Source: Rivularia sp. PCC 7116
Lineage (GTDB): Bacteria; Cyanobacteriota; Cyanobacteriia; Cyanobacteriales; Nostocaceae
NCBI RefSeq assembly: GCF_000316665.1
Contig: NC_019678.1
Coordinates: 8,031,001 to 8,095,000, forward strand
Reading direction: 5' to 3'
Length of the DNA: 64,000 nucleotides
The translations under genes were made by a program, and so were the position numbers. Below are positions 17,681 through 27,747 of the stretch, piece after piece (positions within the stretch are counted from its first letter, which is position 1; each line of letters starts with the position of its first letter). Under the pieces are notes generated by a model that saw only the letters and a list, made by a program, of their open reading frames with translations, searched no databases and was not told the origin of the DNA.

Positions 17681-18400
17681 CTACTGCCAACTTTCTTGTA
17701 AATCAGCACTTAACTTAAGGTCGTCCGGTTGGGTTTTTTTTGCTCGTTGAATTTCTCTAAGCATGTCGTACCAATATCCTTTTTTTCCGTACCACTTGGC
17801 TTTTTCGACAGCAGATTTACCAATTAATTCCTTATCTATCTGAGATGTTTTTTCAACTCGCTGCACCCAACCCATGAAAGTAGGGTCATCTGGTTGTACA
17901 GTATCTCCACATACAATAACCAAAGACCATTTATAATTTTTACCGATGGTCAAAGATGGCTTATCTTCTGGTAAATTAAAGCTGACGATACCATGTTCTG
18001 TAATTGGTAAAAAAGCTCTTTGATAATATTTACCTGCTGTATCTTGAATACTCAACATTACCCGTTTAGCTTTAGTCTTCGGTAAACGAACGAATATTGA
18101 AGGAAGCTTTTGTAAAGTTAACCCATAGTTACGTTCTGGTGGCATTAAAGGTTTGATACCCTGTTCTTGCATAGAACATTTCTTTGGGTCGCGAGAACCA
18201 GAACCTTTAGTGTCTTTTGGTTCCGGTTCACCCGGTGGTTCTAATGAATCCTGGAAAACTATTTCATCTGACAAAGAGTTATCTTTACTTGGGAATTTTG
18301 ATTGAGTAAAGCCAGGTAAAGTATAAGTCAGGATCAATATTGATAAACTAAAGTTAAGGAATTTGAGCGTATAACTGGTCATACCCGTTCTTCTTAGCAA
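17681..18400 (-). CDS. DUF928 domain protein, secreted
   Basis: The protein has 239 residues with a signal peptide (FSLSILILTYTLPGFTQS). ATG at 18400 or at codon 7 (18382) could be the start. The body matches the cyanobacterial DUF928 family: PPERNYGLTLQKLPSIFVRLP, KRVMLSIQDTAGKYYQR, GKNYKWSLVIVCGD and a C-terminal AKWYGKKGYWYDMLREIQ helix. The family function is unknown. In cyanobacteria DUF928 genes recur beside CHAT and FHA-like genes, and here it lies between exactly those two on the same strand, so a shared cell-surface system is plausible. Confidence 0.8.
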   Translation of the reverse strand: MLRRTGMTSYTLKFLNFSLSILILTYTLPGFTQSKFPSKDNSLSDEIVFQDSLEPPGEPEPKDTKGSGSRDPKKCSMQEQGIKPLMPPERNYGLTLQKLPSIFVRLPKTKAKRVMLSIQDTAGKYYQRAFLPITEHGIVSFNLPEDKPSLTIGKNYKWSLVIVCGDTVQPDDPTFMGWVQRVEKTSQIDKELIGKSAVEKAKWYGKKGYWYDMLREIQRAKKTQPDDLKLSADLQESWQ

Positions 18401-18575
18401 TTATGTATATAATTTATGATGACGATATAAATTTATTTTTTGATTCTTATTATTGTATTGAATTAATAGCTCAATCGACATTAATAAATCAATGAAAATT
18501 TATTTTATAAAACATTTATTGTCAACTATCTATTGGAATATATATCGTCTCTTTAGATGAATTTTATTATCTTAA

Positions 18576-18682
18576 CTGGTTCCTAGTCTCTGACTAGGAA
18601 CCCATTGTTTGAGGCTCTGCCTCCGTTACAATCCAAGGCAGAGCCTCGAAAAATATATTCCCAGCTAGAACCTGGTAACAAG
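18576..18682. repeat. Nested palindromic repeat, family 1 (copy 1 of 3)
   Basis: Two hairpins sit side by side: ggttcctag-tctctga-ctaggaacc, and gaggctctgcctc...gaggcagagcctc. Related copies are at 48639-48750 and 54645-54750. The gaggctctgcctc arms are shared by all three, while the outer arms differ but keep their ability to pair. Confidence 0.8.
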
Positions 18683-18753
18683 TAAAACCTTAAATAAGTA
18701 ATTAGTATAGATGGAAGAGATAATTATAAATAATTCGTTTTTCTTGTAAGTTA

Positions 18754-18823
18754 ACGGTGCGTTACGGCATTCTATAATATATCGTTTTTAATTTTTACAT
18801 TTTCAAGCCGTAACACACCCTAC
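18754..18823. repeat. Inverted repeat, family 2 (copy 1 of 2)
   Basis: Ends acggtgcgttacggc and gccgtaacacaccctac are near inverted copies enclosing ~38 bp of AT-rich DNA. A second copy with the same ends and a different centre lies at 51784-51851. The build (conserved inverted ends, variable centre) resembles a miniature inverted-repeat element. Confidence 0.75.
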
Positions 18824-18860
18824 AGTTATTACTCATTACTTATTACTCATTACTCATTAC

Positions 18861-21413
18861 TCATTGCCAATTCCCCACCAAAACAAAAGGTGACCAATAA
18901 TAAGGATGTTGATATTTGGGATTTTTCAATAAGGATAGTTGTGCTTGTCTTAATGCTTGGGCTTTACTAATTCCATCTTGGGTTAAAACGCTGTAAAATT
19001 CGGTTATTAGTTCGGCTGTTGATTTATCTTGTACTGTCCACAGTGTTGCTAATGTACTTCTAGCTCCGGAACGAACTGCTACACCTGCTAATCCTAAAGC
19101 TGCTCTGTTATCTCCTTTTGCTGTTTGACAAGCGCTTAATACTAAAAGTTCAATTGGCTCGCGATTTCTGAGATTTGATGACGGACTTTTTAACCATTTA
19201 CCCAAATCTTTGACGTTGATTCTATCTTTCCAAGTTAATAAAAATGTGTCTTCAGCTTTGGAGCTAAATTGTCCGTGGGTAGCAAGGTGGATTACTGAAA
19301 AAGGAGCGGATTCTATTTTGTTTTGAACTTGGGGACGGGTAAATTGTTCGTTTAATAAAGTTTGGTTTTTAATCAACTGAGAAATTCGAGCAATTTCTGT
19401 TTCAACTGCTGGTAAAGCTGAAAATCCCTGACGTGGTTCTGTTAATCCCCCGGTTAAAGCTTTAAATTGTTGAGGTGGAAGATTTCGCGACTCGAATAGT
19501 TGTAAGCTGGGTGTTAAAGCAATGTTGTATTTCTCGATGATAAATTTTTCACCATCGTGTAAAACTGACATTGGTAAACTGCGAAGAAAACCATCGAGAA
19601 CAAATACTAAAGTTTTAATTTCAGATTTTTCTAATTCTGCTTCAATCGGACGTATCAACCAATCGTATACTTTTTGAGCGGGAGGTAATACTTCATTCGC
19701 TGGAAAAGCTACATTTAAAGATTGTCTGAGTTGATTAAATACAGCTGTTTCTTCCTGTGGTGAAACCTTAGTAGAATAATGCTGTAAAGGTTGATTGGGA
19801 AGAGAAAGAACAACTTCTAAACGGTTATCAATAATAATCGGATATATTACCCCTGCATTTTTATCAATTTGTTCTATAGGTTGGGGTTGATAAGTTAAAC
19901 AAGCTGCTCGTAAAAAGTTTTCTAGTTCAGCTACCTGCAATCCTTCAATAATTTGACGAGATTTTTCCAAACGCTGCTGTTTAATTTGGGGAGCTAAATT
20001 ATCAACATCTTGTAAAAGCAGTTGTACCAACTCTCGATATACTGGTTCAACCTCATCTCGGAAAGTAAACTGCACGTCGGGATTCATCTGCACCAAATCC
20101 TGACGCAAAGATTTCAAATTATTTACAGCTTGCGAATAAGCAGCGATCGCACCTTCTTGATTTCCCCGTGCTTTATAAATTCTTCCCTGCTGCCATAGTA
20201 AGGTGGCTGTAATATCGTCTGCTTTAATTCTCTGAGCTAAGGTTAATGCATCTCTAGTTAAATTCAAAGCTTCAGAAAACTGCTTTGTTTGTTCGTAAAG
20301 ATGTCCTAATTGTCCCACAGCATAAGCTTGTGCTCTAATATCTTTTAATTCTCGCGCTTGTTTTACTGCTGTGGCTAAAATTTTAGCTAATTCCTTATAT
20401 TCAACTTTCAATACACCATGCCCAATCATACTTTGAGCTAAATTTACCCGGCTGTAAACGGAAAAACGATTGGTGGGAATATTTATAAGTAACTTTTTAA
20501 TTTCAGGAAGTAATTGTAAAGCTGAAGAAGGTTGTTCGATTTTAACCAATAAGCTAAACTGGTTGATTTTTGCTGACAGCTTGCTACGATTATCCGGGGC
20601 GATAGCTGCTGCTTGTTGATAGTAATCCAAAGCAGTAGTTAACTCATCGCTTACCTTTGCAGAGTTTCCTAAAACTAATAAAACTTGAGCAACATCTGTC
20701 GAAGAATTCAATTTTTTAGCAATATTCAAACTTTGCAACAGTGCCTTTTGAGAATTATCCAAATCTCCTACCGCTTGTAAAGTATTACCCAAACTCCGCA
20801 AACCCCTAGCTTTAAGTAAAGAATCCGGCAATTTTTCTAAATCGACAGCAACTTGTTCTAACTCAGCTCTCCCACGACGATAAAATCCCAAATTTTGCAA
20901 AGCTTGAGCTTGATTAATTTGACTGAGAACAATTCCTGTCATATCATCAAGTTTGCGGTAAATCTGCTCCGATTGCTCCCAACTATCCAAAGCAGTTTGA
21001 GGATTACCGGTTTTTAACTCTAAATTACCATGAGTATTTAAAACTTGAGCCGAAAGCAATCCATCGTCAACCGTTTTAACTAATTCCAAAGCTTTATTTA
21101 TCGCTGTTGTTGCGGCTTCCCATTTACCCAAATCTTGATAAACAACACCTAAATAGTTATTAGCTAAAACTTGATTGCGTAATTCTCCCTCTTGTTCAAA
21201 CTCCGTTACAGCTGCTTCCCATATCTGCGCTGCTTGAATTAATTTCCCTTCGTCGTAAAATTGTTTTCCTCTGAGCAGGATATTTGATTGTTTTACTCGT
21301 GTCACCGAAGCAGGATTAACAGAAAACGGATATTTTGCTGCAACTGGTGTAATTATTGTAGTTAAAACAAAAGTTAGGAGTATCAAAAATAAATAACGAG
21401 ATAGAAAGTTCAC
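18861..21413 (-). CDS. TPR-CHAT protein (caspase-like protease)
   Basis: The protein has 850 residues: a signal peptide (YLFLILLTFVLTTIITPVAA), then ~10 tetratricopeptide repeats at ~45-430, then a C-terminal CHAT domain of the caspase fold. The catalytic dyad is visible: His in VIHLATHGQFS (~711) and Cys in LVLSACQTAKGDN (~761). The downstream GLAGVAVRSGARSTLATLW and the end HPYYWSPFVLVGNW are family signatures. CHAT proteases in other systems are activated by a partner and cleave specific targets. In cyanobacteria this architecture is common and its substrate is unknown. It is co-oriented with DUF928 and the FHA-like gene downstream. Confidence 0.92.
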   Translation of the reverse strand: MNFLSRYLFLILLTFVLTTIITPVAAKYPFSVNPASVTRVKQSNILLRGKQFYDEGKLIQAAQIWEAAVTEFEQEGELRNQVLANNYLGVVYQDLGKWEAATTAINKALELVKTVDDGLLSAQVLNTHGNLELKTGNPQTALDSWEQSEQIYRKLDDMTGIVLSQINQAQALQNLGFYRRGRAELEQVAVDLEKLPDSLLKARGLRSLGNTLQAVGDLDNSQKALLQSLNIAKKLNSSTDVAQVLLVLGNSAKVSDELTTALDYYQQAAAIAPDNRSKLSAKINQFSLLVKIEQPSSALQLLPEIKKLLINIPTNRFSVYSRVNLAQSMIGHGVLKVEYKELAKILATAVKQARELKDIRAQAYAVGQLGHLYEQTKQFSEALNLTRDALTLAQRIKADDITATLLWQQGRIYKARGNQEGAIAAYSQAVNNLKSLRQDLVQMNPDVQFTFRDEVEPVYRELVQLLLQDVDNLAPQIKQQRLEKSRQIIEGLQVAELENFLRAACLTYQPQPIEQIDKNAGVIYPIIIDNRLEVVLSLPNQPLQHYSTKVSPQEETAVFNQLRQSLNVAFPANEVLPPAQKVYDWLIRPIEAELEKSEIKTLVFVLDGFLRSLPMSVLHDGEKFIIEKYNIALTPSLQLFESRNLPPQQFKALTGGLTEPRQGFSALPAVETEIARISQLIKNQTLLNEQFTRPQVQNKIESAPFSVIHLATHGQFSSKAEDTFLLTWKDRINVKDLGKWLKSPSSNLRNREPIELLVLSACQTAKGDNRAALGLAGVAVRSGARSTLATLWTVQDKSTAELITEFYSVLTQDGISKAQALRQAQLSLLKNPKYQHPYYWSPFVLVGNWQ

Positions 21414-21856
21414 GATATGACTTTTTATACTAAATAATAAGAAAACTAGAGTAAATATATTATCCTAAATTAATTTCCATCATCTATAAAGAAAATTTTC
21501 GGAAATCTTCCTATAAAAGCTTTGAAAACAGAAAAATTATCAGGTAAATTCTCCTTTTCTGGCTTTATGATTACCTAACTATCAGGTAATAAGACTAACT
21601 ATAGACTTTCTGGATAGTTTTTTATCTTTAATCTTTCTTCATAGTTATGATTTGATTCTTAGTCATAGCTTGTTCTCCAATAATATGCAAAGTGGTATGC
21701 TACACACAAATAGTTAGTATAAACACTGATATTATACAGTTTCAAGAGCAATTCCTATTTTATTTTGCGAGTGTTTATTATTTGGACTAGTTAACAATTT
21801 GTTAATTAAAAGAGTATTTGATTTTTCAACAAGTCATTACATTAATAAGATTTACC
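21414..21856. other. Divergent intergenic region with an operator-like palindrome
   Basis: Promoters for the CHAT gene (minus) and the GDSL gene (plus) must lie here. A palindrome ttacct-N7-aggtaa is at about 21571-21589, and tatcaggtaa occurs once more ~40 bp before it. This could be a regulator site; no regulator is named. Nothing else was seen. Confidence 0.4.
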
Positions 21857-22924
21857 ATGCTTAAAAAAAGTTTGTTCAGCATACCAACAATTACAGGTAC
21901 TTTAGCGAGTGTAGTTGTTTCAATTGCTGGTATCGCGATTCAAAGCAATCAAGCTCATGCTGCTTCTTTTGGCTCGATTTCTCAGATTTACGCTTATGGA
22001 GACAGTTATTCAGACAATGGTGCATCCTTTGAAATCTCAACTCAGGCTGTAAATGCTGGTGTACCCGATTCGTTTATTTTACCAGCAGACCCAGCTTTAG
22101 GACTCTATGATTCCGAAGGGCGCTGGACAAATGGAGCAACAGCAGTTGAAGTATTATCTGATAATCTCGGGGTGGGTTTGACGGATTATGCGGTAGGAGG
22201 TGCCAAAAGTGGAGATGGAAACTATTACAGTTGGTTAGACTCTTTCGAGAATACAGGAGTATTCGGTCAAATTGAGCAATTCAAAGCAGAAACTACGGGA
22301 CAAGCTGCTGATGAAGATGCTTTACATTTTATCTTTGCTTCAGCCAATGATTTATTTGAGTACGCTGATTTTGGTTTACCTGGAACGGTTGAAGAGTTAG
22401 CAACTCAAACTGTGGATAATATGGTCGAAAGTGTCTCTAGTTTGGCAGAATCAGGAGCAAAGCAGTTTCTTGTAGTTAATTCGTCCGATCTGGATATTTT
22501 ACCCGGTGTTATAGAGTTTGGACAGGTTGAGGAAGCTGCTTTGTTTACAGATTTAGTAAATCAGCTTCTCCCTGAGAAATTAGAAACGCTTTCTCAGGAA
22601 TTAGATGATGTAGAAATTGCTTTGTATGACCATGTTGCGATTAGTGACAAAATCCGTTCCAATCCCCAAAATTTTGGTTTAACTAATATAAACGATCCCT
22701 GTCAAGCTGTTTTTCCTGTTGAACCTGTTTGTGCTGCTCCTGATGAATACTATTTTTGGGATGAATATCACCCAACTCGGCGAGTACATCAAATTATCGG
22801 TGAAGATATGGCACAATTCGTTGCGAATTACCAAGTAAAATCAGTACCAGAATCATCCAATAGTTTTGGTTTAGTAGTATTTTTCGGTTTGTTAGGTACT
22901 GGATTAATATACAAACGGCGGTAG
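21857..22924 (+). CDS. GDSL/SGNH esterase with PEP-CTERM-like tail
   Basis: The start is taken at ATG 21857 (MLKKSLFSIP), giving 355 residues with a signal peptide cleaved near AHA-A; an ATG at 21818 adds 13 unlikely residues. Block I of the SGNH hydrolases is IYAYGDSYSDNG, with the nucleophile Ser in GDSYS. Block V is DEYHPTRRVHQIIGEDM, with the catalytic Asp and His. FASANDLFEYA is the block III Asn. The C-terminus, VPESSNSFG followed by a hydrophobic segment and YKRR, is a PEP-CTERM-type sorting signal. It is therefore likely an exported esterase or lipase processed by exosortase. Substrate unknown. Confidence 0.88.
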   Translation: MLKKSLFSIPTITGTLASVVVSIAGIAIQSNQAHAASFGSISQIYAYGDSYSDNGASFEISTQAVNAGVPDSFILPADPALGLYDSEGRWTNGATAVEVLSDNLGVGLTDYAVGGAKSGDGNYYSWLDSFENTGVFGQIEQFKAETTGQAADEDALHFIFASANDLFEYADFGLPGTVEELATQTVDNMVESVSSLAESGAKQFLVVNSSDLDILPGVIEFGQVEEAALFTDLVNQLLPEKLETLSQELDDVEIALYDHVAISDKIRSNPQNFGLTNINDPCQAVFPVEPVCAAPDEYYFWDEYHPTRRVHQIIGEDMAQFVANYQVKSVPESSNSFGLVVFFGLLGTGLIYKRR

Positions 22925-22953
22925 TTGCATTAATTGATTACTAATCCCCACTT

Positions 22954-23633
22954 CTATTTAACTTTTTGACAGTTGTGGGAAGTAGTCTGACTTTGAAGAT
23001 CCACACGCTCCGCGTGAATATTATCAGCAATAAATTCAATATCTCCATCTTTGTTAACAATCCAACCGGTAGCTTCTTTAATTTGGGAGGGGTAGAGGGG
23101 GAGGAGGGGGAGGAGGGGGTAGAAAGGGTAGAGTTATTATCTCGTAAATCTTGTAAAACAATTTCTTCTCGCAAGGTTTGTCGGGGATTAACGGGAATTC
23201 CACCTCTTCCGGTTGTGACAAAACGAGCTTCTTCGTCGGTTGGACAACCAGCGCTAATTCTATCGGCAGCATCGGTTAAGTTTTCGGGAAGTTCAATTAA
23301 ACCGTTGTTAGGATCTACCGCAGTTAAATCTAAATTAAAATCTCCATCGACACCAAATTCTGAACTTGCTGTAATATCGCTTTGGGGAGTATTGCGTAAT
23401 GCCGAAGGCATCAAGCTTCGCTTATCGCGAAAGTCAATTCCGAATAATCCAGGTGTTGCTATATTAATATTTCCACCGTTTCCTTGTTGATTAATAATTA
23501 TTTGTTCTGCTGTAATATCTAATTTTCCCGCATTTCCATCACCAGCAGTTGCGGTTACAACTTGGGAAAGGCTACCAACAGTTAAATTTTCTGTTTCAAT
23601 AGTCAAATCACCGCCGTTTCCTTCTGTCTAATT
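22954..23633 (-). pseudogene. Remnant of an FHA-like gene (C-terminal end only, frameshifted)
   Basis: The sequence codes for a copy of the end of the FHA-like protein at 13.6 kb: NNGLIELPENLTDAADRISAGCPTDEEARFVTTGRGGIP matches its C-terminus. The TPS domain and signal peptide are missing. The homologous frame begins just after an in-frame stop near 23633. Within the polypurine tract at about 23085-23125 the frame slips by one base: the open frame ends in PPKLKK..., while the homologous end (QIKEATGW...NCQKVK) is in another frame that stops at 22954. Short palindromic insertions are seen near 22998-23018 and 23397-23430. I read it as a decayed duplicate. Confidence 0.8.
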
Positions 23634-24180
23634 TTTTTGCTGAAAATTTATACTGATATTGATTCGTATCAGCAACTAAATAACACTTCCATAATTAAAT
23701 ATCAAGTCTATAAATTACTTGAAGAGGTGAAATACAAAAAGGAAGAAAAGTCAGAAAAGTCAGAAATATTTAGCGATGATATTTTAACTAACTGTATACC
23801 TGGTTGATTCAACGCTTAATTTCGCCGTCGTATTAATTTAAGGGAATAGTAAAAAGAAGTTGATTGAATCGATATAAGAACTGAAAGCAGGAGCAAATCA
23901 AATTAGAAAAATCAACATCGTACTGATTTTAAATACTTTTGTGTCTCTTTTTATTCCAGAACTTACGCAATTGTCACAATGTCCCGTTGGTGCGTGACAC
24001 TAAAAACATTGTTACTACGTTCATAAATAGTCGAAGTGTCACAGCACCCTACAAAATAAATATACCAGTTGCGTAAGTCCTACATTCATAAAAACGCTTA
24101 ATTTAGTTTGCACAGCACAGCATAACAAAAGAATCAGTTTTATCTTAGTTTTAATAAGCGATTATAAATGATTTTTTGCT
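23634..24180. other. Intergenic region with a MITE-like element
   Basis: The region is AT-rich and lies between the FHA remnant and the small ORF at 24181. Apart from the inverted-repeat element at 23961-24078 nothing gene-like was seen. Confidence 0.5.
23961..24078. mobile_element. MITE-like element, 118 bp, inverted ends acttacgcaa
   Basis: The ends acttacgcaa and ttgcgtaagt are perfect 10-bp inverted repeats (13 bp with one mismatch), and a second inner pair gtgacac/gtgtcac is nested inside. There is no coding capacity. The end sequence resembles the termini of small non-autonomous elements often seen in cyanobacteria. No transposase is in the window. Confidence 0.65.
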
Positions 24181-24351
24181 GTGGATATAGTAAACGAGTC
24201 TCAGAAAAACCTAGCCGAAGAATTACTAGAACAATTGATGCTATTTAAACGCTTCAAACACCTTGATGATGAAACATTAAAGAAGATAATGAACAACCCA
24301 GAACTAGCCAAGGAATTCGAGAAAGTTAACAGCGACAACCTCGCCGCTTAG
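24181..24351 (+). CDS. Small hypothetical protein, convergent with and overlapping the serine recombinase
   Basis: A 56-codon frame opens with GTG at 24181 and reads as a charged, helical peptide (SQKNLAEELLEQLMLFKRFK, then DDETLKKIMNNPELAKEF). The composition is protein-like, with strong Leu/Glu/Lys heptads. Its last 48 bases overlap the 3' end of the recombinase gene on the other strand. Small accessory proteins (XisH, XisI) assist the fdxN-element recombinase XisF in Anabaena, but this peptide does not look like either. It may be a helper or an unrelated gene. Confidence 0.45.
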   Translation: MDIVNESQKNLAEELLEQLMLFKRFKHLDDETLKKIMNNPELAKEFEKVNSDNLAA

Positions 24352-25683
24352 TATTGTTACTGACTTGATAAATTTCTTATATAACTTGATTTTTACCGAC
24401 TCTTTCATATTTTTATAAAGTCTGCTGTCGGAGAATAAATCAACAAATTCTTTTACTTGTTCTGCTCGAAAAACAATAGTATCGCTACTATGTTTTTGAA
24501 ACTCTACAATCTGCAATTTTATTTTCACTATTGCCTCCTCAATCGCTGCATTGGTAGGCAGTTTCTGTAAATTTCCTAACGTATTTCTTAGTTCTAATAC
24601 TTCCGCTGTTTCTGTCTCTTCTAGGGACTGACTATTAACAATTAAATCTTTTAATGCAACTGCTTTTTCTGTAAGCGCTTTATCTACAGTTTCAATAACC
24701 GTTGCAAGGTGAATTGTTTTCTTATTCTTACAAAAATCCGAACCATACATTCCCCGTTTTTTGCAGTAAATAGGCGTATATGGTTTGCTATGAGCATACA
24801 TCTTCCCCCCACAATCTCCGCAAAACATTTGTCCAGAAAGTAAGCCTTTACCAACTTTACTTGTATTTCCATTTCTTCCCCATCTACGACTATTTTCAGC
24901 CAATAAAGCTAATATTTGTTCGTAAGTTTCATGGGTTATTAAAGGTTCGTGAGTATTATACCTAATATCCCAGTTTTCAGGATTATTACGATTTGCTCTC
25001 ACACCGTACCTTGTATGTCCCCGCAAAGTTGGATTGTGCAACCAGTTTGTTAATCCAGTAGTAGAAAACTTAATATCATACTCTTTTAAAAAATATTGAA
25101 TTGTAGCGCGAATAGATTTTTTTTTATCCAATAAGTAATTAATAATATCCTTTGCAATTGCCCATTTAGTTTTAGTTGATTTATCGGGCAGTTGATGCAT
25201 GGATAAATCTGGTTGATAAAATCCATCGACTCTTTTATAACCAAATGGAACTGGTGGAGAAGCTTTACCTTGCTCGCGAAGATGTTTAAAGCCATGCTTA
25301 ACTCGGTTCTGAATTAAATCTAATTCAAACTCTGCTAATGCTCCCATTTGATTCAAAGAAAACTTAGTAAAGGGATTCTCTAAATCATCAACGGGTGAAT
25401 CTAAAATAATTAATTTAATACTTAATTCATTAAATAAAGCTACTGCCTTATTGATAGTAACAATTGAACGAGCTAATCTATCAATTCTGGTAATAACTAT
25501 TTCGGTAATATCTCCATTGCGACAAGCATCTAAAAGTTTGTTAAATTCTGTTCTATCATTAGACCTACCAGACTTCACATCTGAGAAAATCATTGAAACA
25601 CCAGCTTTCTTGATGCGTTCCGTTTGCTGGACTAACGCTTCTTCTTGTTCTCCCGTACTTACCCGCACGTAGCCGACACGCAT
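24304..25683 (-). CDS. Large serine recombinase of the XisF type, nifH-element excisase candidate
   Basis: The protein has 459 residues. The N-terminal resolvase domain (1-~150) has the catalytic Ser9 in YVRVSTGEQ, plus TRIDRLARS with the active-site arginines. A recombinase domain at ~155-270 (PFGYKR...WLHNPTLRGHTRYG) and a zinc ribbon at ~285-325 (MFCGDCGGKMYAHSKPYTPI then YCKK...DFCKNK) follow, then a helical end. These enzymes cut and rejoin DNA at specific sites. It starts only ~70 bp after the point where NifH loses homology and is on the same strand. That placement at an element edge beside an interrupted nif gene matches XisF of the Anabaena fdxN element. The most likely role is excision of a nifH element in heterocysts. 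Confidence 0.9.
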   Translation of the reverse strand: MRVGYVRVSTGEQEEALVQQTERIKKAGVSMIFSDVKSGRSNDRTEFNKLLDACRNGDITEIVITRIDRLARSIVTINKAVALFNELSIKLIILDSPVDDLENPFTKFSLNQMGALAEFELDLIQNRVKHGFKHLREQGKASPPVPFGYKRVDGFYQPDLSMHQLPDKSTKTKWAIAKDIINYLLDKKKSIRATIQYFLKEYDIKFSTTGLTNWLHNPTLRGHTRYGVRANRNNPENWDIRYNTHEPLITHETYEQILALLAENSRRWGRNGNTSKVGKGLLSGQMFCGDCGGKMYAHSKPYTPIYCKKRGMYGSDFCKNKKTIHLATVIETVDKALTEKAVALKDLIVNSQSLEETETAEVLELRNTLGNLQKLPTNAAIEEAIVKIKLQIVEFQKHSSDTIVFRAEQVKEFVDLFSDSRLYKNMKESVKIKLYKKFIKSVTILSGEVVAVNFLEFLG

Positions 25684-25703
25684 ACGCCTAAAACGCTCTT
25701 ATA

Positions 25704-26585
<882 letters not shown>

Positions 26586-26591
26586 TTAATT

Positions 26592-26614
26592 GTCACTCCT
26601 ATAAGGAGGGTGAC
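26592..26614 (-). promoter_or_regulatory. Stem-loop in the nifU-nifH spacer
   Basis: gtcac...gtgac arms with tcct/agga inside form a hairpin about 60-80 bases before the nifH start, in a 190-bp spacer. A hairpin in this place could mark mRNA processing or stabilise the abundant nifH transcript, as described for other nifH leaders. There is no T-run on the transcribed strand, so it is not a classical terminator. Confidence 0.5.
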
Positions 26615-26726
26615 TTGCTTATAGAACGTGGCGGGTGGCGCACGCTCTACAACTGTTTGCTGTAGATTCATAATTGATTATTAGTTATTAGTTGTTAGTT
26701 GATAGTAGGTATTTATTGATTGTCAA

Positions 26727-27632
26727 CTAGCTGCTAACTGATTCAACTGTAATGTTATTGCTGATGCGTTCTTTTAATTTAGCTTCGATAGCATTTTTGA
26801 GAGTTGCCAAGCTGCTAGAACAAGAACCGCAAGCGCCTTTAAGTATCACTCTGATAGTATCGCTTTCTACATCGTAAAGTTCTACATCTCCCCCATCGGC
26901 GATAAGAATGGGTCTTATTTCTTCATCTAATACTTTTTGTATAAGTGCTATTTTTTGCACTGGTGTCAGGGGTTTATCGCTAACCTGAACACTGGTATTG
27001 TTATTACCGTTATTTGATTGTGTTTCAGAGGTAAAGGTAGAATTGCGTTGGTTTTCGATGATGATGTCATCAATCGTAGCCAAACAGGTTCCACATCCAC
27101 CACCTGCTTTAATAAAGTTTGTAACTTCTTCTGCGGTTGTAAGTTTATTTTCTTTTACAATACGCTGAATTTTAGGTTCGGTAATACCGAAACAGGTACA
27201 GATTATTGCTCCTTCGTCATCTTCATCATGAGCCGCAATTGGAATACCTTTGTAGTTCGAGATTGCTGCTTCTAAAGCTTCTTGCCCCATTACCGAGCAG
27301 TGCATTTTCTCTTGAGGTAGTCCGCCTAAATATTCAGCTATATCTTTATTAGAAATATTCAGAGCTTCGTCTAGAGTCTTGCCCTTTACTAATTCTACCA
27401 GAGCTTCCGACGATGCGATCGCACTAGTGCAACCAAATGTTTGAAATCGAGCATCAAGGATTTTGTTTGTTTCTTCGTCTACCTTGATGTGCAGTCTTAA
27501 AGCGTCACCGCAAGCAATGCTACCGACTTCTCCAACAGCAAGTTTAACACCTGCTTCGCCTTTGTCTTCTAAAACACCCTGATTTTTCGGATTGTAAAAG
27601 AATTCTAATACCTTATCTGTGTAGTCCCACAT
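26727..27632 (-). CDS. nifU: Fe-S cluster scaffold NifU
   Basis: The protein has 301 residues and the full three-domain NifU build. The N-terminal IscU-like scaffold has Cys in GSIACGDALRLH, TFGCTSAIASS and KMHCSVMG. The central 2Fe-2S (BFD-like) domain is IICTCFGI...GGGCGTC at ~135-180. The C-terminal Nfu domain has GACGSCSSSLATLK. NifU assembles clusters from sulfur delivered by NifS and passes them to NifH and NifB. It lies between nifS and nifH on the same strand, as in other heterocystous cyanobacteria. No defects seen. Confidence 0.97.
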   Translation of the reverse strand: MWDYTDKVLEFFYNPKNQGVLEDKGEAGVKLAVGEVGSIACGDALRLHIKVDEETNKILDARFQTFGCTSAIASSEALVELVKGKTLDEALNISNKDIAEYLGGLPQEKMHCSVMGQEALEAAISNYKGIPIAAHDEDDEGAIICTCFGITEPKIQRIVKENKLTTAEEVTNFIKAGGGCGTCLATIDDIIIENQRNSTFTSETQSNNGNNNTSVQVSDKPLTPVQKIALIQKVLDEEIRPILIADGGDVELYDVESDTIRVILKGACGSCSSSLATLKNAIEAKLKERISNNITVESVSS

Positions 27633-27747
27633 AGCCGTGTTTTGAGTGATGAGTAATTAATTGAATAACAAATAGAGAGAGTTTGGGAGAGAGTTATAGG
27701 ATGGAAAATTATGTAATTCCTAACTCTTAACTCCTAAAACAAAACTC

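Larger units (their letters stand above)
18401..18860. other. Intergenic region with two palindromic repeats
   Basis: The gap between the DUF928 and CHAT genes holds the nested palindrome at 18576-18682, the inverted repeat at 18754-18823, and a heptameric run (attactc units) at 18830-18865. No ORF is seen. The repeats could terminate or process the CHAT transcript before the DUF928 gene. Confidence 0.6.
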
